Assembly: GCF_900111895.1 (NCBI RefSeq)
Contig: NZ_FOKB01000003.1
Coordinates: 472,869 to 536,868 of the forward strand
Source: Pseudomonas simiae
Lineage (GTDB): Bacteria; Pseudomonadota; Gammaproteobacteria; Pseudomonadales; Pseudomonadaceae
Length of the DNA: 64,000 nt
Direction of reading: 5' to 3'
The translations under genes were made by a program, and so were the position numbers. Each line of letters starts with the position of its first letter. Position 1 is the stretch's first letter. The notes under the pieces are model-generated. The model did no database searches, had not been told where the DNA came from, and saw nothing but the letters and a program-made list of their open reading frames with translations. Positions 10,425 through 19,666 of the stretch are shown piece after piece.

Positions 10425-10503
10425 TGTAGGAGCTGGCTTGCCTGCGATAGCATCACCTCGGTGCAATTGATAGACCGAGGTGCCTGCATCGCGGGCAGCC
10501 CAG
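10425..10503. repeat. REP-like element, GGAGCTGGCTTGCCTGCGATAG type
   Basis: The left arm at 10426-10450 is the same variant as the clpV/vgrG element. The right arm is degenerate (CCTGCATCGCGGGCAGCCCAG). A perfect 9-bp inverted repeat (CACCTCGGT at 10454, ACCGAGGTG at 10474) forms the inner stem. It lies between tonB and oxyR. Confidence 0.7.
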
Positions 10504-10564
10504 ATGGGTTTATCGCATCAGCAAAATCACCGATATTCCCCGCTCAATCCCCAGCAAAGTTCTG

Positions 10565-10579
10565 ATAACGTGCGTCTAT
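10565..10579 (+). promoter_or_regulatory. Possible OxyR half-site before oxyR
   Basis: ATAA-N7-CTAT at 10565-10579, 47 bp before the oxyR ATG, resembles half of the ATAG-N7-CTAT tetramer pattern bound by OxyR. The second half-site downstream is poor, so this is only a candidate for autoregulation. Confidence 0.3.
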
Positions 10580-10625
10580 CGATTGCAGCCGGTATGCTTG
10601 GCCCGCAACCTCATGGACGCCCGCT

Positions 10626-11546
10626 ATGACTCTTACAGAATTACGCTACATCGTTACCCTCGCCCAAGAGCAGCACTTCGGCCACGCGGCCGAGCGTTGC
10701 CATGTCAGCCAGCCGACGCTGTCGGTGGGCGTGAAAAAGCTTGAAGACGAACTCGGTGTGCTGATTTTCGAGCGCAGCAAGAGCGCCGTGCGCCTTACGC
10801 CGGTGGGTGAAGGCATTGTTGCCCAGGCCCAGAAGGTGCTGGAGCAAGCGCAGAGCATTCGCGAACTGGCCCAGGCCGGCAAGAACCAGCTGACCGCACC
10901 GCTGAAAGTCGGCGCCATCTACACGGTCGGCCCGTACCTGTTCCCGCACCTGATCCCGCAACTGCACCGCGTCGCACCGCAGATGCCGTTGTATATCGAA
11001 GAAAACTTCACCCACGTGCTGCGCGACAAACTGCGCAACGGCGAGCTGGACGCGATCATCATCGCCCTGCCGTTCAACGAAGCCGACGTGCTGACCCTGC
11101 CGCTCTACGACGAGCCGTTCCAGGTGCTGATGCCGGCCGACCATCCGTGGACCAAAAAAGACACCATCGACGCCGCCTTGCTCAACGACAAGAGCCTGCT
11201 GCTGCTCGGCGAGGGCCACTGCTTCCGCGACCAGGTCCTGGAAGCCTGCCCGACCCTGACCAAGGGCAACGACGGCGCCAAGCACACCACCGTGGAATCC
11301 AGCTCCCTGGAAACCATCCGCCACATGGTCGCGTCCGGTCTGGGTATTTCGATCCTGCCGCTGTCAGCAGTGGACAGCCATCACTACGCCCCCGGCGTGA
11401 TCGAAGTGCGCCCACTCACGCCGCCGGTGCCGTTCCGTACCGTGGCGATCGCTTGGCGCGCCAGCTTCCCACGGCCGAAAGCGATTGAGATCCTCGCCGA
11501 TTCGATCCGCCTGTGCTCGGTGGCCAAGCCGACAGCTGCGAGCTAA
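10626..11546 (+). CDS. oxyR: Hydrogen-peroxide-sensing regulator OxyR
   Basis: 306 residues, LysR family. The winged helix-turn-helix occupies residues 1-60 (HFGHAAERCHVSQPTLSVGVKKLE). The effector domain carries both redox cysteines at exactly the E. coli positions: C199 in GEGHCFRD and C208 in EACPT, which form a disulfide on H2O2 exposure. This separates OxyR from other LysR proteins. It activates catalase and alkyl hydroperoxide reductase genes. recG starts 8 bp after its stop, and the oxyR-recG pair is conserved in pseudomonads, giving damage-linked co-expression. Confidence 0.96.
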   Translation: MTLTELRYIVTLAQEQHFGHAAERCHVSQPTLSVGVKKLEDELGVLIFERSKSAVRLTPVGEGIVAQAQKVLEQAQSIRELAQAGKNQLTAPLKVGAIYTVGPYLFPHLIPQLHRVAPQMPLYIEENFTHVLRDKLRNGELDAIIIALPFNEADVLTLPLYDEPFQVLMPADHPWTKKDTIDAALLNDKSLLLLGEGHCFRDQVLEACPTLTKGNDGAKHTTVESSSLETIRHMVASGLGISILPLSAVDSHHYAPGVIEVRPLTPPVPFRTVAIAWRASFPRPKAIEILADSIRLCSVAKPTAAS

Positions 11547-11554
11547 GCAACGGT

Positions 11555-13630
11555 ATGACTGAGCTGTCGCAGGTGTCGGTGACGGCACTCAAGGGTGTCG
11601 GTGAAGCCATGGCCGAGAAGTTGGCCAAGGTCGGCCTGGAAAACCTCCAGGACGTCTTGTTCCATTTGCCCCTGCGCTATCAGGACCGGACCCGCGTCGT
11701 GCCCATCGGCCAGTTGCGCCCTGGGCAGGATGCCGTGATCGAAGGCACCGTCAGCGGCGCCGACGTGGTGATGGGCAAGCGTCGCAGCCTGGTCGTGCGC
11801 CTGCAGGACGGCACCGGTGGCCTGAGCCTGCGCTTCTACCATTTCAGCAACGCGCAGAAGGAAGGGCTCAAGCGCGGCACCCGCGTGCGCTGTTACGGCG
11901 AAGCACGGCCCGGGGCATCGGGCCTGGAGATCTATCACCCGGAATACCGCGCGATCACCGGCGACGAGCCGCCGCCGGTCGACACCACACTCACCCCCAT
12001 CTACCCGCTCACCGAAGGCCTGACCCAGCAACGCCTCCGCCAACTGTGCATGCAGACGCTGACGATGCTCGGCCCGAAAAGCCTGCCCGACTGGTTGCCG
12101 TTGGAGCTGGCCCGCGATTATCAATTGGCGTCGCTGGACGATGCGATCCGCTACCTGCATCACCCGCCCGCCGATGCCGATGTCGACGAACTCGCACTGG
12201 GTCATCACTGGGCCCAGCACCGCCTGGCCTTCGAAGAGCTGCTGACCCACCAACTGTCCCAGCAACGCCTGCGCGAAAGCATGCGTTCGCTACGTGCGCC
12301 GGCGATGCCCAAAGCCACCCGCTTGCCCGCGCAGTACCTGGCCAACCTCGGCTTCGCACCGACCGGTGCCCAACAGCGCGTCGGGAATGAAATCGCTTAC
12401 GACCTCAGCCAGCAGGAGCCCATGCTGCGCCTGATCCAGGGCGATGTGGGCGCGGGCAAGACCGTGGTCGCCGCCCTCGCCGCCCTGCAAGCGCTGGAAG
12501 CCGGTTATCAAGTGGCGTTGATGGCACCGACCGAGATCCTCGCCGAGCAACACTTCATCACCTTCAAGCGCTGGCTCGAACCCCTGGGCCTGGAAGTCGC
12601 GTGGCTGGCCGGCAAGCTCAAGGGCAAGAACCGCGCGGCAGCCCTGGAACAGATTGCCGGCGGCGCACAGATGGTGGTGGGCACCCACGCGCTGTTCCAG
12701 GACGAAGTGCAGTTCAAGAACCTCGCGCTGGTGATCATCGACGAACAGCACCGCTTTGGCGTGCAACAACGCCTGGCCCTGCGTCAGAAAGGCGTGGGCG
12801 GACGTATGAACCCACACCAACTGATCATGACCGCCACGCCGATCCCGCGCACCCTGGCCATGAGCGCCTACGCCGACCTCGACACCTCGATCCTCGATGA
12901 ACTGCCGCCCGGCCGGACTCCGGTCAACACCGTATTGGTCACTGACACCCGGCGTGTCGAAGTGATCGAGCGCGTGCGCGGCGCCTGTGCCGAAGGGCGC
13001 CAGGCGTACTGGGTGTGCACGCTGATTGAAGAGTCCGAGGAGCTGACCTGCCAGGCTGCCGAGACCACTTATGAAGACCTCACCAGCGCGCTGGGTGAAC
13101 TCAAGGTCGGCCTGATCCACGGGCGCATGAAGCCCGCTGAAAAAGCCGCGGTGATGGCCGACTTCAAGGCCGGCAACCTGCAACTGCTGGTGGCCACCAC
13201 CGTGATTGAAGTAGGTGTGGACGTACCCAATGCCAGCCTGATGATCATTGAAAACCCCGAACGCCTGGGCCTGGCGCAGCTGCACCAGTTACGCGGCCGG
13301 GTCGGCCGGGGCAGCGCCGCCAGCCATTGCGTGTTGCTCTACCACCCGCCGCTGTCGCAGATCGGTCGTCAGCGCCTGGGCATCATGCGCGAAACCAACG
13401 ACGGTTTTGTCATTGCCGAAAAAGACCTGGAGCTGCGCGGCCCTGGGGAAATGCTCGGCACTCGCCAGACCGGCCTGCTGCAATTCAAGGTCGCCGACCT
13501 GATGCGCGACGCCGACCTACTGCCGGCCGTGCGCGATGCGGCGCAAGCGTTGCTCGAACGCTGGCCGGATCATGTCAGCCCGTTGCTGGATCGCTGGCTG
13601 CGCCATGGGCAGCAATACGGCCAGGTGTGA
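11555..13630 (+). CDS. recG: ATP-dependent DNA helicase RecG
   Basis: 691 residues, the family's normal length. RecG remodels stalled forks and Holliday junctions. The order is an N-terminal wedge (OB-fold) domain (about 60-160), helicase motif I GDVGAGKT (about residue 291), DEQH-type motif II (IIDEQHRFG), motif III MTATPIPRTLA, and the C-terminal helicase lobe with QLRGRVGRG and the TRG-like segment. The ATG at 11555 (MTELSQVSVTALKGVG) gives the conserved N terminus; the longer frame starting at 11513 runs into oxyR and is not needed. Confidence 0.97.
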   Translation: MTELSQVSVTALKGVGEAMAEKLAKVGLENLQDVLFHLPLRYQDRTRVVPIGQLRPGQDAVIEGTVSGADVVMGKRRSLVVRLQDGTGGLSLRFYHFSNAQKEGLKRGTRVRCYGEARPGASGLEIYHPEYRAITGDEPPPVDTTLTPIYPLTEGLTQQRLRQLCMQTLTMLGPKSLPDWLPLELARDYQLASLDDAIRYLHHPPADADVDELALGHHWAQHRLAFEELLTHQLSQQRLRESMRSLRAPAMPKATRLPAQYLANLGFAPTGAQQRVGNEIAYDLSQQEPMLRLIQGDVGAGKTVVAALAALQALEAGYQVALMAPTEILAEQHFITFKRWLEPLGLEVAWLAGKLKGKNRAAALEQIAGGAQMVVGTHALFQDEVQFKNLALVIIDEQHRFGVQQRLALRQKGVGGRMNPHQLIMTATPIPRTLAMSAYADLDTSILDELPPGRTPVNTVLVTDTRRVEVIERVRGACAEGRQAYWVCTLIEESEELTCQAAETTYEDLTSALGELKVGLIHGRMKPAEKAAVMADFKAGNLQLLVATTVIEVGVDVPNASLMIIENPERLGLAQLHQLRGRVGRGSAASHCVLLYHPPLSQIGRQRLGIMRETNDGFVIAEKDLELRGPGEMLGTRQTGLLQFKVADLMRDADLLPAVRDAAQALLERWPDHVSPLLDRWLRHGQQYGQV

Positions 13631-13638
13631 CCTGAGGC

Positions 13639-13670
13639 TTTGTAGGCGCGGGCCAGCCCGCGCCTACAAA
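13639..13670 (+). terminator. Perfect GC-rich hairpin after recG
   Basis: A 14-bp perfect stem (TTTGTAGGCGCGGG, CCAG loop, CCCGCGCCTACAAA). It is a terminator-like structure or a solitary REP-like palindrome; there is no long T-run after it, so the terminator role is likely but not certain. Confidence 0.55.
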
Positions 13671-13757
13671 TGAACCGCGTCACAAACCTCAGTTAGTCGA
13701 CCAACAGTTGTATCAAGCTGGTTATACTTCGTTGACTGTAAGAAATTGGATCAGGCC

Positions 13758-15158
13758 ATGTCAGAAGTTGCCCTCGCCACAGCCCCACTGACCGCCCCGC
13801 CGGTCATTCGGGCTCTGCTCGCAAAACTCGCCATCCCCTACACGGAAGTCGCCGATCTACCGGGCCTGAATCCTGCGCAAAAAATCCAGGCAGTATTGCT
13901 GGAAGACGCGGTGGGCGCACTGATGGTGCTGTTCCCGCAGAACCAGTTGCTTGACCTCAACCGCCTCGCCGAACTCACCGGTCGCCGCCTCACGGCCGTG
14001 TCGCCGGATCGCGTCGAGCGCATGCTGGGCAAACACGAACTGACCCTGCTGCCGGGCCTGCCACCGCTCACCAGTTCACCTTGCCTGTACGAAGGCAGCC
14101 TGCTCGACGAACCCAGCCTGCTGGTGCATTCGGGTGAAGCAGGCCTGTTGCTGGAGATCTCCAGAGACGCCTTCAAGACGATGCTCACCAAGGCCAGCGC
14201 CGGCCACTTCGGCGAGCCGTTGAGCAATATCCGCCCCAACCTCGACCGCCCCAATGATGACCGTGAGGAAATCACCCAGGCGATGCAGGCGTTCACCGCC
14301 CGCCGTATCCAGCAACGCCTGGAAGCGACTATCGAGATTCCACCGCTGGCCGATACCGCGCAGAAGATCATCAAGCTGCGCGTCGACCCGAACGCCACCA
14401 TTGATGACATCACCGGCGTGGTCGAGACCGACCCGGCGCTGGCCGCACAAGTGGTGAGCTGGGCCGCGTCGCCGTACTACGCCTCGCCGGGCAAGATCCG
14501 CTCCGTGGAAGACGCCATCGTGCGCGTGCTGGGCTTTGACCTGGTGATCAACCTGGCGCTGGGCCTGGCACTGGGCAAGACGTTGAGCCTGCCCAAAGAC
14601 CATCCGCACCAGTCCACGCCGTACTGGCACCAGTCAATCTACACCGCCGCCGTGATCGAAGGCCTGACCCGCGCCATGCCGCGCGCCCAGCGCCCGGAAG
14701 CCGGCCTGACCTACTTGGCCGGCCTGCTGCACAACTTCGGTTACCTGCTGCTGGCCCACGTGTTCCCGCCGCACTTCTCGCTGATCTGCCGTCACTTGGA
14801 GGTCAACCCGCACCTGTGCCACAGCTATGTCGAGCAACACCTGCTGGGCATCAGCCGCGAGCAGATCGGTGCCTGGCTGATGCGCTACTGGGACATGCCG
14901 GATGAGCTATCCACCGCCCTGCGCTTCCAGCATGATCCGACCTACGATGGTCAATACGCCGAATATCCGAACCTGGTGTGCCTGGCCGTGCGCCTGCTGC
15001 GCAGCCGCGGCATCGGGTCCGGGCCGGATGAAACCATCCCCGACGAGTTGCTTGAGCGCCTGGGGCTGAGCCGGGAAAAGGCGGACGAAGTGGTGAGTAA
15101 GGTGCTGGATGCCGAAGTGTTGTTGCGCGAGCTGGCTTCGCAGTTCAGCCAGGGCTGA
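13758..15158 (+). CDS. YbaK-like/HDOD fusion signalling protein
   Basis: 466 residues. Residues about 10-160 look like a YbaK/EbsC (aminoacyl-tRNA deacylase) fold: IPYTEVADLPGLNPAQKIQAVLLED, then GALMVLFPQNQLLDLNRLAELTGR. Residues about 190-390 form an HDOD domain: the IPPLADTAQKIIKLRVDPNATIDDITGVVETDPALAAQVV block, then SPYYASPGKIRSVEDAIVRVLG. HDOD proteins act in signalling or gene control and lack the full HD metal site. The role of this fusion is not established. The ATG at 13758 (GGATCAGG upstream) is preferred to a TTG 12 bases earlier. It is the same gene that follows recG in other pseudomonads. Confidence 0.85.
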   Translation: MSEVALATAPLTAPPVIRALLAKLAIPYTEVADLPGLNPAQKIQAVLLEDAVGALMVLFPQNQLLDLNRLAELTGRRLTAVSPDRVERMLGKHELTLLPGLPPLTSSPCLYEGSLLDEPSLLVHSGEAGLLLEISRDAFKTMLTKASAGHFGEPLSNIRPNLDRPNDDREEITQAMQAFTARRIQQRLEATIEIPPLADTAQKIIKLRVDPNATIDDITGVVETDPALAAQVVSWAASPYYASPGKIRSVEDAIVRVLGFDLVINLALGLALGKTLSLPKDHPHQSTPYWHQSIYTAAVIEGLTRAMPRAQRPEAGLTYLAGLLHNFGYLLLAHVFPPHFSLICRHLEVNPHLCHSYVEQHLLGISREQIGAWLMRYWDMPDELSTALRFQHDPTYDGQYAEYPNLVCLAVRLLRSRGIGSGPDETIPDELLERLGLSREKADEVVSKVLDAEVLLRELASQFSQG

Positions 15159-15172
15159 GCCACCCACACCCT

Positions 15173-15270
15173 GTAGGAGCGAGCTTGCTCGCGAAAAACC
15201 TGACAACACCGCGGGGCTCCAGACACCCCGCGTCATCGTTCACGACCTTCGCGAGCAAGCTCACTCCTAC
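15173..15270. repeat. REP doublet (GTAGGAGCGAGCTTGCTCGCGAA variant)
   Basis: The left arm is at 15173-15195 and the right arm at 15248-15270, with an inner GCGGGG/CCCCGC stem. It lies between the convergent HDOD and SCP2-like genes and could serve as the shared 3' structure. Confidence 0.8.
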
Positions 15271-15275
15271 GGTAG

Positions 15276-15650
15276 TTACTTCTTTTTCTTCGGCTTCAAA
15301 TACTTGGTCAACCCCTGGAACCAGATCACCAGCGCCGGGTTGCCCTTGATCTGGATCGACTTGTCCTGAATCCCCGTCATGAATGCCAATTGCTTGTTCT
15401 TCGCCTGCATCGTAGCGAAGCCGTAGGCGGCATCTTTAAAGGCGATGGCGAACGCCGGCGACGGGTGAACACCCGAGCGACTGGTGATGCGCTGGTCTTT
15501 GACGATGAAATGACGAGCAACCTTGCCGTCGAGGGTCTGCAGCTGGAAGGCCAGGTCTTTGTCACCCAGTTGCTGCTGGAAGGCGGGATTGGTGCGGCTG
15601 GCTTTGCCCATCATCAGGCCCAGCACCCACAGGAGAAGACGAAATTTCAT
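15276..15650 (-). CDS. SCP2-like small protein
   Basis: 124 residues. A short hydrophobic N terminus (FRLLLWVLGLMMG) is followed by a domain resembling the SCP2 sterol-carrier fold: FQLQTLDGKVARHFIVKD, a PSPAFAIAFKD strand region, and a FMTGIQDKSIQIKGNPALVIWFQGL end that matches the usual ...G.l.i.Gd..la..l.sL pattern. The tail is five lysines. SCP2 domains bind lipids or act as accessory ubiquinone-pathway factors (UbiJ-like), but no function is established for this one. The ATG at 15650 has GAGG at good spacing; a GTG two codons earlier is too close to it. Confidence 0.6.
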   Translation of the reverse strand: MKFRLLLWVLGLMMGKASRTNPAFQQQLGDKDLAFQLQTLDGKVARHFIVKDQRITSRSGVHPSPAFAIAFKDAAYGFATMQAKNKQLAFMTGIQDKSIQIKGNPALVIWFQGLTKYLKPKKKK

Positions 15651-15774
15651 GCACACGGCCTCGGTGTAATTATTGAGTGGCCGCAGCAGTTTAACGATTT
15701 GCTAAAGGAACGCCACCGATCTTGCGCATTAGCGGAAGATCGGCTGGCGTTTGACGCTTATAGCAGCATTTTGT

Positions 15775-16695
15775 TTAAACGTTAGGGCAAGGTACCGGTG
15801 CCCAGTCGGCCAGGTTCGGATCGCGGCAGCTGCCTTCGAGTTGTGCCTTGCCGGCGCTGGCAACCTGCTTGCTTTCAGCTTGCTTGGCCTGCACGGTCTG
15901 GATGCTCTTCTCGGTGGTGACTGCTTCTTTTGGCACAACCGGCAGCTTCTTCGCGACTTTCGGTGGCGTCTTGCCTTTCTTGGCGGGTACCGGTGGCGGC
16001 GTTACGTCGGCTTGGGCCACGGTGACTACGTCGTTACGCTGCACACCCACTTGCTGCAGGTCTTTTTCGTAGGCCTGGGTGTAGTTGTTCAGGTCTTCGC
16101 TGGCCTTGCCGTTGACGGCAACGATCAGGTCATTGGACTCCTTCAAACCCGCAACGATTTCCGCCAGGCGCTTGCGGCCTTCGGTGTCGTTGACGGTCTT
16201 GGCTTTGCGGTCGGCCACCAGCTTGGTGAACGCGCTCTGGTAGCACTGCTGCGAGGCTTTGGCGTAGGCGGTGCTGCGGTCGATATCCGATGCGCTTTTA
16301 TTGAAGTCTGTGGAGTAAGAGGCAATGCGCTGGTTGTCATCGCTGATCTGCTTCTGACGCTCGGTGTAGTAACCCGCCGCGCCGCCGGCCAGGGCGCCGC
16401 CAGCGGCACCGATGGCAGCGTTACGGCCGCGCTTGTCGGAGTCGCCGGTCAGGGCGCCCAGCAGTGCACCACCGGCAGCGCCGATGGCTGCACCGGTCAC
16501 AACCGACTTGGTCATGTCCGAATCGGTCGCGCGCAGGTGTTGCACCGGCTCGTAGCAGTTGGGGTAGTACTCGACCTTGGTGCTGGACGCGACCTTGGAG
16601 GCCGGCGACGTGGCGCAACCGGTCAGCACAGTACTGAAACCGGCCGCGATCAGCAGCAAGTGACGCTTGGAAACCGCCTTACGGGAAAAAAGCAT
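15775..16695 (-). CDS. tagQ: T6SS regulatory lipoprotein TagQ
   Basis: 306 residues. A lipoprotein signal with cysteine 27 in VLTGC; a glycine-zipper-like block GAAIGAAGGALLGALTGDSDKRGRNAAIGAAGGALAGGAAG (given here as residues about 68-108) is the hallmark; then a helical region and a Lys/Pro-rich stretch (PPPVPAKKGKTPPKVAKKLP). In P. aeruginosa TagQ is the outer-membrane lipoprotein that anchors TagR, the start of the envelope-sensing TagQRST-PpkA relay. It is the last gene of the leftward operon, next to tagR, which fixes the assignment. The ATG at 16695 gives a proper signal; the GTG at 16731 adds a polar leader. Confidence 0.85.
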   Translation of the reverse strand: MLFSRKAVSKRHLLLIAAGFSTVLTGCATSPASKVASSTKVEYYPNCYEPVQHLRATDSDMTKSVVTGAAIGAAGGALLGALTGDSDKRGRNAAIGAAGGALAGGAAGYYTERQKQISDDNQRIASYSTDFNKSASDIDRSTAYAKASQQCYQSAFTKLVADRKAKTVNDTEGRKRLAEIVAGLKESNDLIVAVNGKASEDLNNYTQAYEKDLQQVGVQRNDVVTVAQADVTPPPVPAKKGKTPPKVAKKLPVVPKEAVTTEKSIQTVQAKQAESKQVASAGKAQLEGSCRDPNLADWAPVPCPNV

Positions 16696-16779
16696 AGGTG
16701 TGTTCTCGTTTAAGTTTGACTTGCCCAGCACGGCCCACCGCCGCCTGAGTCCCTTCCAAGCTCGCCATACAGCCAGCGC

Positions 16780-18489
16780 TCATCGCTGACCGCTCGCTGC
16801 GAGCAGTTCCTTCAAGATCGTTGCCGGGTCGGCCCGCTGTTGCTTGCGGTAGTTGCCAACATGGCGAACGAACAGTGTTGCGCGCGTCACCAGGCTCTTG
16901 CCGAGCACCGGCTTGCGATCCAACTCCTCCTTGATCCGTTGAAACTGCGCCTGGATCACCGCATCGGTGTAACGCGTGCCGGTGGCCAGGTTGTCGATAT
17001 AAATCGCCACCGCGCCATCGAGCGCGCTGCGGCCATTGGTGATGGCCATGTCAAACAGCTGCGCGCTGGCCTCGTCCTTGTTGTCCAGGGCCTGCTGGCG
17101 ACTCTTCTGCAGGTTGGCCAGGCGGATGTTGTAGTTGGCGATGGTTTCGGCCACCAACGCGGCCGACTGGATCAGGTTGCCCGCCGCCTCTTCGCGTTGC
17201 TGGGCGATCAGCGAGACGTTGCGCTTGAGCTCTTCATTGACCAACCCCAGCTCGGCTTGCAGCTTGGGGTCGACGCTGGCGGCGATGATGCTGTCCAGGC
17301 GCTTGGTCGGGTCCTGGGCGTCGTCGATGGCGTCGGTCAGCGAGGCGAGGCGACCTTCTTTCTGCCACTGGGCGAACAGTTCCTTGTAGCGCGAACGCGG
17401 TGCCGACAGTGCGCCGATCGCCACGCGAAAACCGGTGGTCTCGTTGCTTTGCTCGGTGCCGTCGGCGGCGAACAGTGGGTACTCACGGCGCATGCCGGTA
17501 AACAGCGTGCCCTCGCCTTCGAGGTAGTTGCCGCCCTTGACCACAAAGCCGCCATAAGCGCCCTGGCGACGCCCGGCGTGCACCAGCTGGAAGGACTCCT
17601 GGACCATTTCGGCCGCATTGCCGATCACATCAAACAGGCCAATCGGGTTGGGCAATTTGGTGCCGATAGGCATCAGGCGCGCGGCTTGGCCGGTACCGCC
17701 GGCCACCTGGTTGAACACAGCGTAATCGCCGAGCGGGCCGTCGCTGTCACTGCCGTCGACACGACGGGGGAACAGGCGCCCTTCCAAGTCCTGGCGGCTG
17801 ACCGCATGGCCGCCGCGTGCGGCGAATTCCCACTCCACTTCGGTGGGCAGGCGCACAAAACCGAGACCACCGTCATCCGCCGAAGAACCGCGACCACTCA
17901 CCGGCAGTAGCTCACGGTGGTATTTCATCAGCCAGGCGCTGTACACCGCCGAGAAACGCTCGGCCTCAAAGCGCGACAGCTTCACCTTGGGCAAGCGCGC
18001 GGCCATGCCAGTGGGCGCATCGCACGCAGGCGCGGGTTCACCGCTGGCCAGCGACTGGGCCTGGGACATCACCTGGGCGTACTGGCGTGCGGTCACTTCG
18101 TACTTGCCGATGAAGTACAACATGGGCTTGAGCGGGGTCTTGGCGTCGGTCTTCGGCATCAACGGCGCGATGACTTTGTTCCAGTCTTTCGGGAGATCCT
18201 TGAGGGTGAACTGGCCATTGATGAAGTCGCGGCGGTAGCCGGAAATAAACGACTGCTGATAGCCCGCCTCGCCTTCGGCAAAGGGGTAGCCGAGGTTGAT
18301 TTCGCGGTCGTCCAGGGAGCCCTGGGCCAGCACATAGGCATAGCGGAACACCATGTTGCCTTCGCACGGCAGCGGCAGGCTGACGTCGCCTTCCAACGGC
18401 TTGGGGTTGTCGAGCTTGTCGCTTGCCTCGTCGGCCCAGGCCATTGAGGCCAGGCTCAGCGCCACACAGGCGCCCAGTAACTTAAACAT
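16780..18489 (-). CDS. tagR: T6SS sensor protein TagR (FGE-sulfatase domain)
   Basis: 569 residues. A cleavable signal peptide (FKLLGACVALSLASMAWA) is followed by a formylglycine-generating-enzyme-like domain (about residues 130-350), shown by VRLPTEVEWEFAARGG, PNPIGLFDVIGNAAEMV and the GFRVAIG end motif. The C-terminal third is largely helical. P. aeruginosa TagR is periplasmic or outer-membrane-bound and promotes PpkA dimerisation and kinase activity. The enzyme activity of the FGE family is not known to be needed. The ATG at 18489 follows AAGGA and overlaps the tagS stop by 8 bp. Confidence 0.9.
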   Translation of the reverse strand: MFKLLGACVALSLASMAWADEASDKLDNPKPLEGDVSLPLPCEGNMVFRYAYVLAQGSLDDREINLGYPFAEGEAGYQQSFISGYRRDFINGQFTLKDLPKDWNKVIAPLMPKTDAKTPLKPMLYFIGKYEVTARQYAQVMSQAQSLASGEPAPACDAPTGMAARLPKVKLSRFEAERFSAVYSAWLMKYHRELLPVSGRGSSADDGGLGFVRLPTEVEWEFAARGGHAVSRQDLEGRLFPRRVDGSDSDGPLGDYAVFNQVAGGTGQAARLMPIGTKLPNPIGLFDVIGNAAEMVQESFQLVHAGRRQGAYGGFVVKGGNYLEGEGTLFTGMRREYPLFAADGTEQSNETTGFRVAIGALSAPRSRYKELFAQWQKEGRLASLTDAIDDAQDPTKRLDSIIAASVDPKLQAELGLVNEELKRNVSLIAQQREEAAGNLIQSAALVAETIANYNIRLANLQKSRQQALDNKDEASAQLFDMAITNGRSALDGAVAIYIDNLATGTRYTDAVIQAQFQRIKEELDRKPVLGKSLVTRATLFVRHVGNYRKQQRADPATILKELLAASGQR

Positions 18490-19666
18490 CTCTGATTCCT
18501 TCAGAAGCCTGGATCCGCGCCACTCGCCAACCACCACAGGCCGCCGCCACGGCGCTGACGCCCATGACTGCAATCAGGGCCAGGCCGTAATGACGCGCCA
18601 ACAGGTGGCTGGCGTATTCGCCCGGCACCTGCACAAAAAGCTTATTCAACGCCGCCTCGGCCACGCCATACAGCCCAGCACTGAGCACGGCAGCAAACCC
18701 TGCGCTGTACAGCGCCTGCACCACCACGAACAACAGCAGCCCGCCCGTGGAAAACCCCAGCAGGCGCAGCACCGACAATTCCCGCCGCTTGCGCGCGACG
18801 GCGGCCAGGGCCCCGGCAAAGATCGCCGCAAACGCCCCCGCCAACGCCAAGCCGCAGATCACCCAGAACACGATCGACAGGTTGCGGCTCAACGACTGCA
18901 CCTGCGCGATGGTCTGTGCCTGGGTCGACACTAATAAATTCTGCCCCGCGAAGTACACCCGCAGCGGCTCCACATCAGTGAGGTTACGGGCATACAAGCG
19001 AAACGCCGGGTAAACCCGCTGCTCATTCGTCCCCACCGCCTCACCGCTCCAACCCAACGCGGGCACTGCACGACCGTCGCGGTAGTCTTCCGCCCCTTCC
19101 AGCAGTTTCAGATCGGCAAACAAGCCGTCACGGGCAAAGGCTTCCAACGGCAATACCGCCAGCACCTGCAAGCGCGTGCGTTGGGCTTCCACGCGTCCCG
19201 CCACTTGCCGTGCAAAGCTGGTTTCCAGCCAATCCCCTGGCCGCGCCGCAAGCTTCTCGGCGGCGGTGTGGCTCAGCACGATCTGACCCAGGCCCTGCGG
19301 CACCGGCAGGCCGGCCAGCAACGGGTCACCCGAGGCGGTCGGTAGCATCTCCAGGACCAGCGTGCCCACCTGCGCGGTCGCCGCAATCTGCCGCGTACGC
19401 GGCAGCGCGAATGCCACATCGTTGCGCTGACCGAGCTGCTCGATAAAGGCGCTGCTGAATCGACCACCGCCCAGCGGAATAATTTCACGGGTGGCGGGGT
19501 CGGTCTGCAAACGTTCGGTCAAACTGCTAACCAGTCCAAATTTCAGGCCGAATAACACCAACAACGGTGCGATGACGGCGACCAGCGCCAGCACCGAACA
19601 GGCGGACAGCCAGGCATCGTTGCGATAGTCCTGCCAGGCCAGCGACGCCACCAGACCGATGCGCAT
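18482..19666 (-). CDS. tagS: T6SS sensor permease TagS
   Basis: 394 residues, ABC3/FtsX-like permease. There is one N-terminal membrane helix (about 18-42), a large periplasmic domain (about 45-265), then three C-terminal helices (about 270-300, 320-350 and 360-385). With TagT it forms a MacB/LolCDE-like ATPase-permease that relays envelope signals to PpkA. The ATG at 19666 has GGAGGTG upstream; the start overlaps the tagT stop and the end overlaps tagR, so the four tag genes are translationally coupled. Confidence 0.88.
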   Translation of the reverse strand: MRIGLVASLAWQDYRNDAWLSACSVLALVAVIAPLLVLFGLKFGLVSSLTERLQTDPATREIIPLGGGRFSSAFIEQLGQRNDVAFALPRTRQIAATAQVGTLVLEMLPTASGDPLLAGLPVPQGLGQIVLSHTAAEKLAARPGDWLETSFARQVAGRVEAQRTRLQVLAVLPLEAFARDGLFADLKLLEGAEDYRDGRAVPALGWSGEAVGTNEQRVYPAFRLYARNLTDVEPLRVYFAGQNLLVSTQAQTIAQVQSLSRNLSIVFWVICGLALAGAFAAIFAGALAAVARKRRELSVLRLLGFSTGGLLLFVVVQALYSAGFAAVLSAGLYGVAEAALNKLFVQVPGEYASHLLARHYGLALIAVMGVSAVAAACGGWRVARIQASEGIRDV

